Part shown: positions 45,950 to 55,626 of the stretch, in pieces
How positions within the stretch are numbered: position 1 is the stretch's first letter
Layout: the number at the start of each line of letters is the position of its first letter
Assembly: GCA_020072785.1 (NCBI GenBank)
Contig: JAIQGG010000001.1
Coordinates: forward strand, 702,581-766,580
Direction of reading: 5' to 3'
DNA: 64,000 nucleotides
Origin: Terriglobia bacterium
GTDB taxonomy: Bacteria > Acidobacteriota > Terriglobia > Acidiferrales > UBA7541
Translations under genes and position numbers: made by a program
Notes under the pieces: model-generated
Database searches by the model: none
What the model saw: only the letters and a program-made list of their open reading frames with translations
Told to the model about the DNA's origin: nothing

Positions 45950-46984
45950 ATGCATCAAATTGATCCGATCAAAGATCCGCGATGGGAAGTGTTTCTGGAG
46001 CGCCATCCGTGCTCCTCGGTCTTCCATTCCGCTGCCTGGCTCGCGGCGTTGCATAAGACTTATGGCTACGAGCCGGTCGCATATACAACTACGAGGCCGG
46101 GCACGGAGTTAGAGAATGGACTTGTCTTTTGCCGAATCGACAGCTGGCTGACGGGACGGCGCTTGGTGTCGTTGCCATTTTCGGATCACTGCCATCCCCT
46201 GGTAGACAGGCAGGAAAATCTGGTCTCCCTACTGCAAGGCTTACAACGCATTCAGGTGGACGAAAGATTAAAGTGCATCGAGATCCGGCCGCTGGAAAGC
46301 TCGACTATCGAGTGGGGAAACTTTGCTGCAGCAGAATCAGTTTATCTCCACAAGGTGGATCTTCGTCCCAGCCTGGAACAGTTGTTCCGTAATTTGCATA
46401 AAGATTCGATACAAAGAAAAATCCGGCGCGCCGAACGGGAGGGATTGATCTGTGAGGAGGGGAGGTCGGAAGCCCTGCTCAGCAAATTTTATCGATTGAT
46501 GTTGCTCACTCGCCGTCGGCACGAACTTCCTCCCGCTTCCCTCGATTGGTTCCGGAATCTGGGGGTTTGCATGGGCGAAAAGTTTACAATCCGCGTGGCT
46601 TGTAAGAATGAGAGACCGATTGCTGCGGTTCTCATCCTCTCGCATAAGAATACGGTCGTTTACAAGTACGGCTGTTCCGACGCCGAGTTCCATAATTTCG
46701 GGGGGATGCCTTTTCTGCTCTGGAAGACAATCGAAAACGCCAAAAAGGAAGGCGCTGAGGAGCTTGACCTGGGAAGGTCAGATATAGACAATTCCGGACT
46801 GGTCCAGTTTAAGGAACGGTTAGGGGCCTCTCGATCAACGCTGACTTATGTAAAGTTCCCGGCGAGCCGTGCACGAAGCACAAGTGCAGGCTGGAAGATG
46901 CAAATCGCTAAACTAGTTGTTTCCTATTTGCCAGACCGATGTCTTATCACGGCAGGAAGGTTGCTCTATCCCCATATTGGCTGA
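45950..46984 (+). CDS. FemAB-family protein (exosortase-associated type)
   Basis: 344 aa. Double GNAT fold with the N-terminal HPCSSVFHSAAWLAALHKTYGYEP block typical of the exosortase/PEP-CTERM-associated FemAB group (TIGR03019). The central DSIQRKIRRAEREGL and the C-terminal GAEELDLGRSDIDNSGLVQFKERLG complete the pattern. Members are thought to attach an amino acid or acyl group during polymer modification; no substrate is proven. Start uncertain between GTG 45944 and ATG 45950; no strong ribosome site. Confidence 0.85.
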   Translation: MHQIDPIKDPRWEVFLERHPCSSVFHSAAWLAALHKTYGYEPVAYTTTRPGTELENGLVFCRIDSWLTGRRLVSLPFSDHCHPLVDRQENLVSLLQGLQRIQVDERLKCIEIRPLESSTIEWGNFAAAESVYLHKVDLRPSLEQLFRNLHKDSIQRKIRRAEREGLICEEGRSEALLSKFYRLMLLTRRRHELPPASLDWFRNLGVCMGEKFTIRVACKNERPIAAVLILSHKNTVVYKYGCSDAEFHNFGGMPFLLWKTIENAKKEGAEELDLGRSDIDNSGLVQFKERLGASRSTLTYVKFPASRARSTSAGWKMQIAKLVVSYLPDRCLITAGRLLYPHIG

Positions 46985-47160
46985 AAGCTAGGGGAGGCAC
47001 CCCCGCCGTAAATGTGACGAAGCATTCAGATGCCGAAAACCAGTGCTCTAGGAAGAAGTTCACATCCTTAGTATGAGAAGAAGTTTGGCATTTCCATGTC
47101 CTATGCCGGGAGTATCGAAAGCCATCTACGAGATAATATGAGCCTTACAAGTTACATGGA

Positions 47161-47180
47161 AGTGGTACTTGCCTTGCATT
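47161..47180 (+). promoter_or_regulatory. Sigma-54 promoter candidate for the deacetylase-like gene
   Basis: TGGTAC and a perfect TTGCA are spaced GG-N10-GC (GG 47164-47165, GC 47176-47177), ten of thirteen consensus bases. The predicted start lies about 17 bases before the ATG at 47206, leaving little room for a ribosome site; none is evident. Confidence 0.4.
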
Positions 47181-47205
47181 CATAAAGCTATCCGCTAGGT
47201 AGGCT

Positions 47206-48561
47206 ATGCTCAATCGAGCCCTTATCGATCGATACAAATGCGCCGAGAGCGTCGCCACTTTTGGCTTAGCGGGTGCGCTGTCCGAGGACACGGGGTTCTT
47301 TCGCTTCGGGCAAGAGGCAATCTGCTATGGTCAATCTGCTTCCGGATTCCGGAGCATTCATCCCGCCGAATCTCTCTATGATGCAGCGCAGGACGTAAAG
47401 GTCGATGGGTCTATTCTCAAGTTGCCGTTTGACCCGGCGAAGGTAATTGATAATCTGCGTTTGGAGCGATACGCAACGAACTCAAACCACACCGGGTCCC
47501 GGCGCATCGCCAAGAAAGTTGTGCGAAGCGCTTACTACGCCCTGCGCCCGCTTATGTCCGTCGCTGTCCGCAAGCATTTTCAGAGACTGTATTTGCGTGG
47601 CTGGCAGAAAAAATTCTTCCCCCGCTGGCCGGTGGACCGGTCTGTGGAAGAGATACTCGAGAGACTTCTCGTGAGTTCGATGAAGGCTCAGGGGATTAAT
47701 GAGATTCCCTTTATCTGGTTCTGGCCTGAGGGAGCGCCCGGTTGCGTGTTGATGACGCATGACGTAGAGACGACAGCCGGCCGGGATTTCTGTTCCCGGT
47801 TGATGGACATTAACGATTCCTTCGGTGTAAAGGCATCATTTCAAATTGTCCCCGAGAAGCGGTACTCGGTGCCCGAAGAATTTCTTGCGGACATTCGCGA
47901 GCGGGGATTCGAAGTCGCTGTCCAAGATCTCAATCACGACGGATATCTCTATTCTGATCGGGATGAATTCTTGCGCCGGGCAAAACTGATCAATCAATAC
48001 GGCAAAGAATTTAGAGCTCGGGGTTTTCGAGCTGCCGTGTTGTACCGCAATCTCGACTGGCTCCCTGCCTTGGATTTCAGTTATGAAATGTCCGTTCCAA
48101 ATGTCGCTCATCTGGATCCGCAGCAGGGTGGATGTTGCACTGTGTTTCCTTACTTTATCGGCGATATCCTTGAGTTGCCGGTGACGACAACGCAGGATTA
48201 CCCCCTGTTCTACATCCTCCGGCAGAATTGCCTCACTCTCTGGAAGACACAAGTTCGCCTCATCCTCGAAAAATACGGTCTCGTCAGTTTCATCGTTCAC
48301 CCCGATTACATCATTGAGGAAAAGAATCAGCAAACATACAAGGATTTGCTCGGATATCTCTCTCAACTACGCCGGGAGGAAAACGTCTGGACCGCTCTTC
48401 CCCGGGAAATCGACAGCTGGTGGAGAGCAAGAGCCCAGATGAGACTCGTCTCGGAAGACGGAAAATGGCGCATCGAAGGGCCGCAGAAAGAGCGGGCGCG
48501 CGTCGCATACGCGCGGCTTGAGAATGACCGCCTTGTGTATCACAAAGAGGGAAAATCTTAG
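47206..48561 (+). CDS. Divergent polysaccharide deacetylase-like protein
   Basis: 451 aa. The C-terminal 280 residues look like a NodB-type barrel: CVLMTHDVETTAGRDFC replaces the TFDDG motif (D-V-E keeps an acidic residue), EVAVQDLNHDGYL provides a histidine, and FIVHPDYI follows. The usual HxxxH metal pair is not clear, so catalysis is doubtful. The first 130 residues are of unknown type. No signal peptide. A family of such proteins lies beside exosortase loci and is usually called hypothetical or deacetylase-like. Confidence 0.72.
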   Translation: MLNRALIDRYKCAESVATFGLAGALSEDTGFFRFGQEAICYGQSASGFRSIHPAESLYDAAQDVKVDGSILKLPFDPAKVIDNLRLERYATNSNHTGSRRIAKKVVRSAYYALRPLMSVAVRKHFQRLYLRGWQKKFFPRWPVDRSVEEILERLLVSSMKAQGINEIPFIWFWPEGAPGCVLMTHDVETTAGRDFCSRLMDINDSFGVKASFQIVPEKRYSVPEEFLADIRERGFEVAVQDLNHDGYLYSDRDEFLRRAKLINQYGKEFRARGFRAAVLYRNLDWLPALDFSYEMSVPNVAHLDPQQGGCCTVFPYFIGDILELPVTTTQDYPLFYILRQNCLTLWKTQVRLILEKYGLVSFIVHPDYIIEEKNQQTYKDLLGYLSQLRREENVWTALPREIDSWWRARAQMRLVSEDGKWRIEGPQKERARVAYARLENDRLVYHKEGKS

Positions 48562-48812
48562 CAGGTACCGAGGAAATGGATGTAGCGGCGTCCTTTGTTG
48601 CGGCATGCCGAGGCCAAAGCCCGCGACGAATCCGCGATCACTGTTCTAAACTCGCGCGCGCGTTTTCACCTTTTCTCCGCAGATTATTCGAGCCCGCATG
48701 AGCTTCCTTTTAAGATTCCTTCCGAGTAATGATTCGGCACAGAACAGATATCTCGCGAGAGTTCTTTGTTTGTAGTTGTTAAGATAGATCCAAATACAAC
48801 CACGGAGGCACG

Positions 48813-50306
48813 ATGGGAACGGTGACTACATTGGGGACGATCGAATCTTTGCTGCAGGACAAGAGAGTCGCGGTTTCCTTCACAGGGCTCAAGGATTACC
48901 CCACGGAGCTCCCCTTCGATCCTCCCGAGAGGTACCCCGAGTATGCCTTGAAAGGTGTTGACCCCAACAACGAGGTCTACGCCTGGGTCCGGGAAACTCT
49001 TCATAGGGCAGGCCTGGACCAGAAGAACTTCGGAACTCCCAATTGGAATCCCCTCGGCGACATCGTCCAGCCGGGCATGAAGGTGTTGATCAAGCCCAAC
49101 ACCGTCTCGCACATGCATGAGGAAAACAAGGAATATTTTTCCGTCATCATCCACCCGTCCGTCATCCGGCCGATGCTTGATTATCTTTGTATTGCTCTGA
49201 AGAATCAGGGAAAGATCACCATCGGGGATTCTCAGGTGATCTTTGGGCATTTTGAAGAGGCCATGGCGGCATCCCGGATCGACAAACTTCTCGTTTGGTA
49301 TCGCCAGCAAACCTCCATTCCTATCGAGTGCATCGACCTCCGCACGGTCCGTGGCGTGCGGACGTGGATGTACGGCAAGTGGGCGCGCAAGAAAGTTGGC
49401 CAGGATCCTCTGGGTTACCAGACCGTGGACTTGGGGAAGGAAAGTTTCTTCAAGGATATCGATCCCAAGCGGCTCCGGATCGCGATCGCCAGTTACAAAA
49501 AGATGTACGAGCATCATTCCGAGGGTCGCCACGAGTATGTGTTCCCCAAATCCGTGCTGGAAAGCGACGCGATCATAAACATCCCGAAGTTGAAAACCCA
49601 TCGGCGCACGGCGATCACGCTGGCCTTGAAAAACTTCATGGGGCTGCCCGCCTCCAAGGACAGCCTTCCGCACTTTCGCACGGGTTCTGTCGAGGAAGGA
49701 GGCGACCAGTACATTTATCCCTCCTGGCGGAAGCGGGTCTGCCTTGTTTTGCACGACCAGATCCAGACGCGGTCTTGGGTTCCCGTAAAGTTCATGTTCG
49801 CGGTGATCAAGAAACTCATTTGGGACACGCACAAGGTGATTCCCTTCAAGGACGACGTTTACGAGGCGATGTGGTACGGGAACGACACGCTCTGGCGGAC
49901 CCTGTTGGATATAAACCGGATTGTTTTCTACGCGGATAAGAACGGCAAGCTGCGCGATACTCCGCAGCGCAAGTATTTCTGTTTGATTGACGGAATTGTG
50001 GCCGGCGAAGGAAATGGCCCGCTCTCGCCCAACCCCTTGGCGCCGGGCGTTTTGATAGCCGGTTACAATTCGGCTGCCATCGATGCGGTCGCGACCTCAC
50101 TCATGGGATTTGACATTGATAAGATTCCCCTCGTCAAAAAGGCGCTGGAGGATGGCGAGCAAAAGAGGCCGATCTTCCGCGGAAATCGCGAGCAGATTGA
50201 AGTGATCGAAGGCGGTCGGGTCCTCAGCTTGGCAGAAATGCAAAAATCCGCAAATCTGAAATTCGAGCCGCATCCAAACTGGAAAGGGCAAGTGGAACGC
50301 AAATAG
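48813..50306 (+). CDS. DUF362 domain protein
   Basis: 497 aa. The DUF362 core includes KPNTVSHMHEENKEYF, GDSQVIFG, INIPKLKTHRRTAITLALKNFMGLPASKD and DGIVAGEGNGPLSPNP. The family occurs in redox and iron-sulphur settings and beside exopolysaccharide genes; the reaction is unknown. No CxxC clusters for iron-sulphur binding are seen here. A strong GGAGG site precedes the ATG. First gene of a tight group with a GNAT protein, a CapK-like ligase and a FemAB-like protein. Confidence 0.88.
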   Translation: MGTVTTLGTIESLLQDKRVAVSFTGLKDYPTELPFDPPERYPEYALKGVDPNNEVYAWVRETLHRAGLDQKNFGTPNWNPLGDIVQPGMKVLIKPNTVSHMHEENKEYFSVIIHPSVIRPMLDYLCIALKNQGKITIGDSQVIFGHFEEAMAASRIDKLLVWYRQQTSIPIECIDLRTVRGVRTWMYGKWARKKVGQDPLGYQTVDLGKESFFKDIDPKRLRIAIASYKKMYEHHSEGRHEYVFPKSVLESDAIINIPKLKTHRRTAITLALKNFMGLPASKDSLPHFRTGSVEEGGDQYIYPSWRKRVCLVLHDQIQTRSWVPVKFMFAVIKKLIWDTHKVIPFKDDVYEAMWYGNDTLWRTLLDINRIVFYADKNGKLRDTPQRKYFCLIDGIVAGEGNGPLSPNPLAPGVLIAGYNSAAIDAVATSLMGFDIDKIPLVKKALEDGEQKRPIFRGNREQIEVIEGGRVLSLAEMQKSANLKFEPHPNWKGQVERK

Positions 50307-50341
50307 CGAGAACCCCGCTTGTGCGGGCGGACAAATAAGTT

Positions 50342-50986
50342 ATGCGCCTTTCTCTTTTCGTCCGGAAATTCCAGAGAAACGTGGAAGACTATGGCTGGCC
50401 GGTTACTCTCAGAAAGAGTCTGGGTTACCTCTTCCAGACATTTTATGCCCATCAGGTTTACCGCATCTATCGAATCGACCTCACGGAGCCGCGCCCTTCT
50501 GCGCTGTGCGATGAACAGGGCCTGTCTTTTAGGATTCTCGATCCGGACGATCATCAGGCCATCTCGCAGATTGAGAAGGTTCACGAATGGCTTCAGGGCG
50601 GATTGAAAGAAAGCATCCGGGCCGGCGCCTTGTGCCTGGTGGCCCTGCAGGGCGAGAAGGTGGCGGGGTTTAACTTGATTGGGTTCGGCGAAGTGTTTAT
50701 GCCACTGGTCAATAAGAAGCGGACCTTTCGCAAGGGTGATGCCTGGTCCGAACAGATTGCGGTGATGAAAGACTTCCGGCAATTGGGTCTCGGTTCTCAG
50801 CTCCGCTACAGGATTTTTGAGGAGCTTGGCAGCCGGGGGGTCAAGCGCCTTTATGGCGGCGCTCTCACTTCCAACGTCGGCTCGCTCAAATTGGCAAGAA
50901 AAGTGGGCTTCCGGGAAATCATCGATATTCATTACTTCCGAATACTGGGACGTGACATTTGGCGGTATAAGAAGGTGCAGCAGTGA
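50342..50986 (+). CDS. GNAT N-acetyltransferase
   Basis: 214 aa. The acetyl-CoA binding region reads WSEQIAVMKDFRQLGLGSQLRYRIFEEL (V-x-x-x-x-R-x-x-G-x-G), followed by GALTSNVGSLKLARKVGF, the usual last GNAT strand and helix. The first 70 residues form a separate N-terminal region of unknown role. It overlaps the next gene by four bases (GTGA), so the two are translated together. Substrate unknown. Confidence 0.87.
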   Translation: MRLSLFVRKFQRNVEDYGWPVTLRKSLGYLFQTFYAHQVYRIYRIDLTEPRPSALCDEQGLSFRILDPDDHQAISQIEKVHEWLQGGLKESIRAGALCLVALQGEKVAGFNLIGFGEVFMPLVNKKRTFRKGDAWSEQIAVMKDFRQLGLGSQLRYRIFEELGSRGVKRLYGGALTSNVGSLKLARKVGFREIIDIHYFRILGRDIWRYKKVQQ

Positions 50987-52431
50987 GCTTTCTGGAGCAC
51001 TTCAATGATTTCGTTGTCGGAAACATTACCTTTCCTTTGACGAACTACACGCTGAACAGAAGGGGGGTCCTGCGTCATTTCCACGAATTGAAAAAGTCCG
51101 AACGCTACCCGCAAGAACAATTGCAGGAGATGCAGCTCAGAAAGTTTAGAGAGCTGGTAAGGTATGCGGGTAAGCAGTGCCCATTCTACGCTGCCCGGTT
51201 CAAGGCAGCCGGGCTCCTGCCGGACGATATCAGGACACTGGAAGACGTCAAGAAGATCCCTCCCCTGACCCGCAAAGATGTGATGGATCACTGCCGCGAG
51301 CTTCTGGACACTCGCTACTGGCCCTCCATCCCCTTCGCGGATCGATCCACGCGAGGCCCCGGCCAGCCGGCGTCGTTTGCAAGGTTTCGCAAGCACAAGC
51401 TTGTGAAGAATACTTCGTCGGGTTCCACCGGTGCCCCAGTCACCTTTTACGAGGATGGAGCGATCACGGGCCGGAATTGGGCTTTGGAACTGAGATTGAA
51501 GGATTGGTTTGGCCATAAGCCCGGCGTGCGGGAGGCACGACTGGTCAGGATTTCAACGGATTACCTTCCAAACAGCAAGACCCTGTCGGCGAGAAAGCGC
51601 CTTTGGCACCAGTTGATTCTACCCGGGGTGAATCTGACGAATCCGGATTACGCGCTCTCCGTCGAGAAAATCAAGGAATTTCGGCCCAAGGTTCTCTGGG
51701 GATTCACTTCCGCGTTGACCGGGTTGGCCGATTACATTCGGCGGTCGAACCAAGACATGGCCTCTTGGCGCCCGGAACTTGCCATATCCTGGGCCGCTCC
51801 CCTCTACGAGCATGAAAAGGCTCTTCTCTCCAGCGTCTTTCATTGCGCGCAGACGAATATCTATGGCAGCCGCGAGGTGGGGCACATCGCTTTTTTCTGC
51901 CCCGAGGGCAGCTTGCACATCAACCAGGAAGATCTCCTCGTCGAGAGTCAACGGGATAACGGGGAAAGCGCCCCTGAACACCCCGGAGAAATTATCGTTA
52001 CTACTCTCGATAGATCCCCCATGCCTTTCATCCGCTATCGGATGGGCGATATCGGCGAGGTGGCCCCCGGGAATTGCGCCTGTGGCCGGTCCTTGCTGGT
52101 CATCAAGAACTTCCTGGGACGAACCGGCGAAGTCTTTTACACCAGGGACGGCCGCATGATTTCCCCGAATTTCTGGATGCGCACGTTCATGGTTGGACGC
52201 CAAAGCCAGACGATCGAAAGATGGCAGGTCGTTTATCGCAAGGATCGCAGCATTCATTTGCGAATCGTGCCGCGTCCGAATTTCACCCCGGAGACAGAGG
52301 CCGATATCCGGCGCCATCTGGAAAAAAACCTTTCGACAGCAACACCCGTCGATTTTGAATATGTTTCAAAGATCGAAAAGCATTCCTCCGGGAAAGAGAT
52401 GCTGATTATTAACGAAAGCAATCAACCTTAG
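50983..52431 (+). CDS. CapK/phenylacetate-CoA ligase-like adenylating enzyme
   Basis: 482 aa adenylate-forming enzyme. The ATP loop is TSSGSTGAPVTFYED, and IYGSREVGHIAFFCPEG plus PGEIIVTTLDRSPMPFIRYRMGDIG are the other signature motifs. The family includes capsule protein CapK and PaaK. It activates a carboxylic acid, presumably for transfer to the glycan by neighbouring GNAT/FemAB proteins. It lacks a phosphopantetheine carrier domain, so CoA or direct transfer is implied. GTG start overlapping the preceding stop. Confidence 0.9.
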   Translation: MSFLEHFNDFVVGNITFPLTNYTLNRRGVLRHFHELKKSERYPQEQLQEMQLRKFRELVRYAGKQCPFYAARFKAAGLLPDDIRTLEDVKKIPPLTRKDVMDHCRELLDTRYWPSIPFADRSTRGPGQPASFARFRKHKLVKNTSSGSTGAPVTFYEDGAITGRNWALELRLKDWFGHKPGVREARLVRISTDYLPNSKTLSARKRLWHQLILPGVNLTNPDYALSVEKIKEFRPKVLWGFTSALTGLADYIRRSNQDMASWRPELAISWAAPLYEHEKALLSSVFHCAQTNIYGSREVGHIAFFCPEGSLHINQEDLLVESQRDNGESAPEHPGEIIVTTLDRSPMPFIRYRMGDIGEVAPGNCACGRSLLVIKNFLGRTGEVFYTRDGRMISPNFWMRTFMVGRQSQTIERWQVVYRKDRSIHLRIVPRPNFTPETEADIRRHLEKNLSTATPVDFEYVSKIEKHSSGKEMLIINESNQP

Positions 52432-52441
52432 GGGACACCCG

Positions 52442-53467
52442 ATGCGCGTGGATATTCTCGAGGAAAGCAGGAAGGCGGATTGGGATCGCTTTGTCGACAC
52501 GAACCCAAACGTGATTGCCTGGCATAGCTACTATTATTCATCCGTGCTCAAGAAGATGTATAACCTGCCCTTTTATCCGCTTGCCGCGTATGACGGCTCT
52601 GCGCTCTGCGGGATCTTGCCCCTGTACCTCAGTGATACCTTTCGCCGCGGCAGAATCCTGATGTCCGTTCCCTATTTCGTGGCCGGGGGCATTGTGGCCA
52701 TGAACCAAGAGGCGGAGCAGTTGCTGCTCAAGAGGGCGATCGAATTGGGAAAGGAAACCAGCGCCGCCCACATCGCCCTGCGGCAATACAAGATCAAAAT
52801 CCAGGGCGAACTTTTGACCGATGACAGCTATTACAATCGCGAGCTGGCGCTTACCGAAGACCTCGCCCAGATCTGGAAGAGCATCAGCGATACGAACAGA
52901 TCCAAGGTGGAGGAAGCGAAGAAACACAGCACGGTCCTGGAATATCCTTCCTCGGATCTCGACACCTTTTACAAACTTCTCCTCCACGACCAGCATGGAC
53001 AGGGCCTGCCCTGCGTCAGCCGGCGCTGGGTCGAGCTTCTCCTCGGAACCGGAACCTATCAAATCGCTCTCTTGAGGCAACAAGGGACCCTGGTTGCGGC
53101 CACTCTGGCGAAGTGCTTCAAAGACACGGTTTCCTTCCCCCTGACCTGCCTGCCCAGGCATGACGAGCAAGGCGAGCTCTTTGCCTATGATCTTTACTGG
53201 AAGCTGATTACGAATCTGGCGGGCGAGGGAGTTCACATCTTTCATTCCGGGCGGATTCCACAGGGGGATGTGGCTCCCTCTTACCGTCTGGGCTGGGGCG
53301 GCACAAAATGTACCTACTACTATCAATCCCCCGGTGTCGCTAAGTCCCAGGCGCAGCAGACAAACACGCGCGGGGCGAAGAGGTCCCTGTTCGAATCAGT
53401 ATGGAAGAAAACTCCTCTGAGTCTGGCAAAAACGCTCGGCCCTGTGATCGTCAAGCAGTTCCCGTAG
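52442..53467 (+). CDS. FemAB-like acyltransferase
   Basis: 341 aa. N-terminal SRKADWDRFVDTNPNVIAWHSYYYSSVLKKMY and the C-terminal GEGVHIFHSGRIPQGDVAPSYRLGWGG match the FemAB-related double-GNAT proteins of exosortase clusters. It follows the ligase gene by ten bases and closes the plus-strand polysaccharide cluster. Probable partner of the ligase in decorating the polymer. Confidence 0.83.
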   Translation: MRVDILEESRKADWDRFVDTNPNVIAWHSYYYSSVLKKMYNLPFYPLAAYDGSALCGILPLYLSDTFRRGRILMSVPYFVAGGIVAMNQEAEQLLLKRAIELGKETSAAHIALRQYKIKIQGELLTDDSYYNRELALTEDLAQIWKSISDTNRSKVEEAKKHSTVLEYPSSDLDTFYKLLLHDQHGQGLPCVSRRWVELLLGTGTYQIALLRQQGTLVAATLAKCFKDTVSFPLTCLPRHDEQGELFAYDLYWKLITNLAGEGVHIFHSGRIPQGDVAPSYRLGWGGTKCTYYYQSPGVAKSQAQQTNTRGAKRSLFESVWKKTPLSLAKTLGPVIVKQFP

Positions 53468-53479
53468 ACCGGCCGGAGG

Positions 53480-53923
53480 CTAGGGTGCCGGGTCCGTTAC
53501 TGCTGCCAGCGGGTTGGGCTCATCCGGCTGCACGCGGATGGCGACTCGCCTGCCCATCAGGGTTTGCCGGATGATCCGCGGTGTGACACTCAGAACCATC
53601 TTGAACGGATGAGTCTTCCAGTAAGCCCGGTACACGCGCCAGACTTCGCGCTTTTCTTCGAGAATCGTGGCCGTTCCGGCAATCACCGGACCTTCGGCGC
53701 TCCCGAGATGGCAGAGCACGCGCGGATTGCGGCGCACGCGCGCTACTTTGTGCGTATCCGACGGTGTGATGAATTCAATGCAGCCGGCGGTTACAATGGA
53801 CCACACCTCCGTCGTCCTCAGTTCGCCGGAGGCCTTGTACGAGCCGAACCAGACCATGTATTGCTTTAGGGCGCGTTCGATATCGGGTGTCATGACGGAC
53901 GGGTTCACGAAGATGAACGCCAT
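53480..53923 (-). CDS. Pyridoxamine 5'-phosphate oxidase-like flavin protein
   Basis: 147 aa split-barrel protein. TTEVWSIVTAGCIEFITPSDTHKVARVRRNPRVLCHLG is the typical flavin/F420-type core, where an amino-acid strand is followed by the K-x-x-x-[LI]-x-x-NP motif. The substrate is unknown; family members reduce or oxidise small molecules with FMN or F420. Convergent with the FemAB gene, with only 12 bases between the stop codons. Not evidently part of the polysaccharide pathway. Start could also be the later ATG (residue 11, MTPDIERAL). Confidence 0.82.
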   Translation of the reverse strand: MAFIFVNPSVMTPDIERALKQYMVWFGSYKASGELRTTEVWSIVTAGCIEFITPSDTHKVARVRRNPRVLCHLGSAEGPVIAGTATILEEKREVWRVYRAYWKTHPFKMVLSVTPRIIRQTLMGRRVAIRVQPDEPNPLAAVTDPAP

Positions 53924-54044
53924 CTTAGGTGTTTGCAGGAGGCCTTGGCAAGGAAGCGCAGCTGCCTGGCTCGCTGAATAGCCTTGCAGGGTTTGGGCCG
54001 CTCACCCGCTTTGCGCGCCCGGTTACAGAACCCGGAAACTCCCC

Positions 54045-55625
54045 ATGACTCCTCCTTCCTCCCCATCCGCTGAAATCATCTCGTGGAGCGCTGCGGAAAT
54101 CGCCAGGCTCGTGGCCTCCGGCGCACTTTCAGTGCGCGATGTGGTGGACGCGCACATCCGGCGCATCGAAGCAGTCAATCCGAGTCTGAACGCCGTCGTT
54201 GTCCCGTTGTTCGAATCGGCCAGGGCTGAAGCGGCGGCTCTCGATTCTGCGCGGGCCCGCGGCGCGCTGACTGGCCCGCTCTGCGGTGTGCCGCTGACCG
54301 TGAAGGAAGCGTTCGAGGTTGCGGGCACTCCCAGCACCATGGGGCTGACCGAACGTGCTGCGCACTGCGCCTCGGCCGACGGCATTCTCGTGGCCAGGCT
54401 CCGCCAGGCGGGCGCCGTCCTGCTTGGCAAGACCAACGTGCCCTTGCTCATGAAGGGTAATGAGACCTCCAACCCGCTCTACGGCCGCTCCAATAATCCC
54501 TGGAACCTGGACAGAACGCCTGGAGGCTCCTCCGGCGGGGAAGCCGCTATTCTGGCTGCCGGCGGTTCGGCCCTGGGGCTCGGCTCCGATTATGGCGGCA
54601 GTCTGCGCCTGCCGGCCCATGCCTGCGGCATTCATGCTTTGAAGCCGACCTCCGGACGGTTCACAATGCGCGGTTACGCGCGCTTCCGTTTCGGCCAGGA
54701 AGCGATCCTGCCGCAGCCCGGTCCGTTGGCCCGAAGCGTCGAGGATCTGATTCTAGCCATGCGCATTCTGGGAGCACCGGGGCAGGAGGCTGTCGACGAA
54801 AGCATTCCTCCCGTGGCGCTCGGCGACCCGGCGGCCGTAGATATGAAGAGGCTCCGCGTGGGCTTCTACACGGACAATGGCATTCTGACTCCGGCGCCCG
54901 CTCTGCGGCGTGCCGTGCTCGAAGCGGCCAGCGCTCTGCAGGAGCGCGGTGCCGAAGTCGAGCCCTGGCAGCCTCCGGATACCGCCGAGGCCTGGGAAAT
55001 CCAGCTCCGTCTGATCTGTGCGGACGGCATGGCCAGCTACAGGAAGGCCATGGGCGGAAGCCAGTGGAATCCGGCCCTTCGCCGGAGCTTGCGCGCCGCC
55101 GCTCTGCCGGGATTTGTTCGCGATGCAATCCGCGTATCACTCCGGCTCGCCGGACAGCATCATTACGCCGAGCGCCTGCGCCGCAGGGGCGGCATCTCGG
55201 TCGAAGAATATTTTCAGCTTGTCGAGCAGCGCTCGAATTACCGCAGAAGGTTTCTCTCCTCTCTGGACGCCGGGCGATTCGATGCGCTCTTATGCCCCCC
55301 GGATGCGCTGCCCGCCGGGCTCCACGGGAAGAGCTTCTTGGTGGGTGATGGGCAGAGCTACGCCGGCCTGTACAATCTGCTCGGTCTGCCGGCCGGCGTG
55401 GTCAGCACGACGAGGGTTCGCCCGGGAGAGGAATCCGATCGGCCGGCGACTCGGGATGTCGCGCGGCGCACCGCCCGCGAGGTGGAGAAAGGCAGCGCCG
55501 GACTGCCCGTTGGCATCCAGGTCGTGGCCCGGCACTGGCGGGAGGACCTCGTTCTGGCTCTCATGGCCGCCCTGGAAGACCATTTCCGGCGCCTTCCGGA
55601 CTACCCTGCCAGACCACCCATTTGA
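54045..55625 (+). CDS. Amidase signature family hydrolase
   Basis: 526 aa. The catalytic triad of the amidase signature family is present: K87 in GVPLTVKEAF, S162 in TPGGSSGGEAA and nucleophile S186 in GSDYGGSLRLPA. It cleaves an amide or ester bond, substrate not predictable from sequence. No signal peptide, so cytoplasmic. Divergent from the flavin protein by 121 bases. It appears to be an ordinary accessory gene between the polysaccharide cluster and rfbAB. Confidence 0.93.
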   Translation: MTPPSSPSAEIISWSAAEIARLVASGALSVRDVVDAHIRRIEAVNPSLNAVVVPLFESARAEAAALDSARARGALTGPLCGVPLTVKEAFEVAGTPSTMGLTERAAHCASADGILVARLRQAGAVLLGKTNVPLLMKGNETSNPLYGRSNNPWNLDRTPGGSSGGEAAILAAGGSALGLGSDYGGSLRLPAHACGIHALKPTSGRFTMRGYARFRFGQEAILPQPGPLARSVEDLILAMRILGAPGQEAVDESIPPVALGDPAAVDMKRLRVGFYTDNGILTPAPALRRAVLEAASALQERGAEVEPWQPPDTAEAWEIQLRLICADGMASYRKAMGGSQWNPALRRSLRAAALPGFVRDAIRVSLRLAGQHHYAERLRRRGGISVEEYFQLVEQRSNYRRRFLSSLDAGRFDALLCPPDALPAGLHGKSFLVGDGQSYAGLYNLLGLPAGVVSTTRVRPGEESDRPATRDVARRTAREVEKGSAGLPVGIQVVARHWREDLVLALMAALEDHFRRLPDYPARPPI

Positions 55626-55626
55626 T

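Noticed and set aside
47206-48561. Calling this gene a normal polysaccharide deacetylase
   Set aside because: The TFDDG motif and the histidine pair are not preserved, so catalytic activity cannot be claimed.
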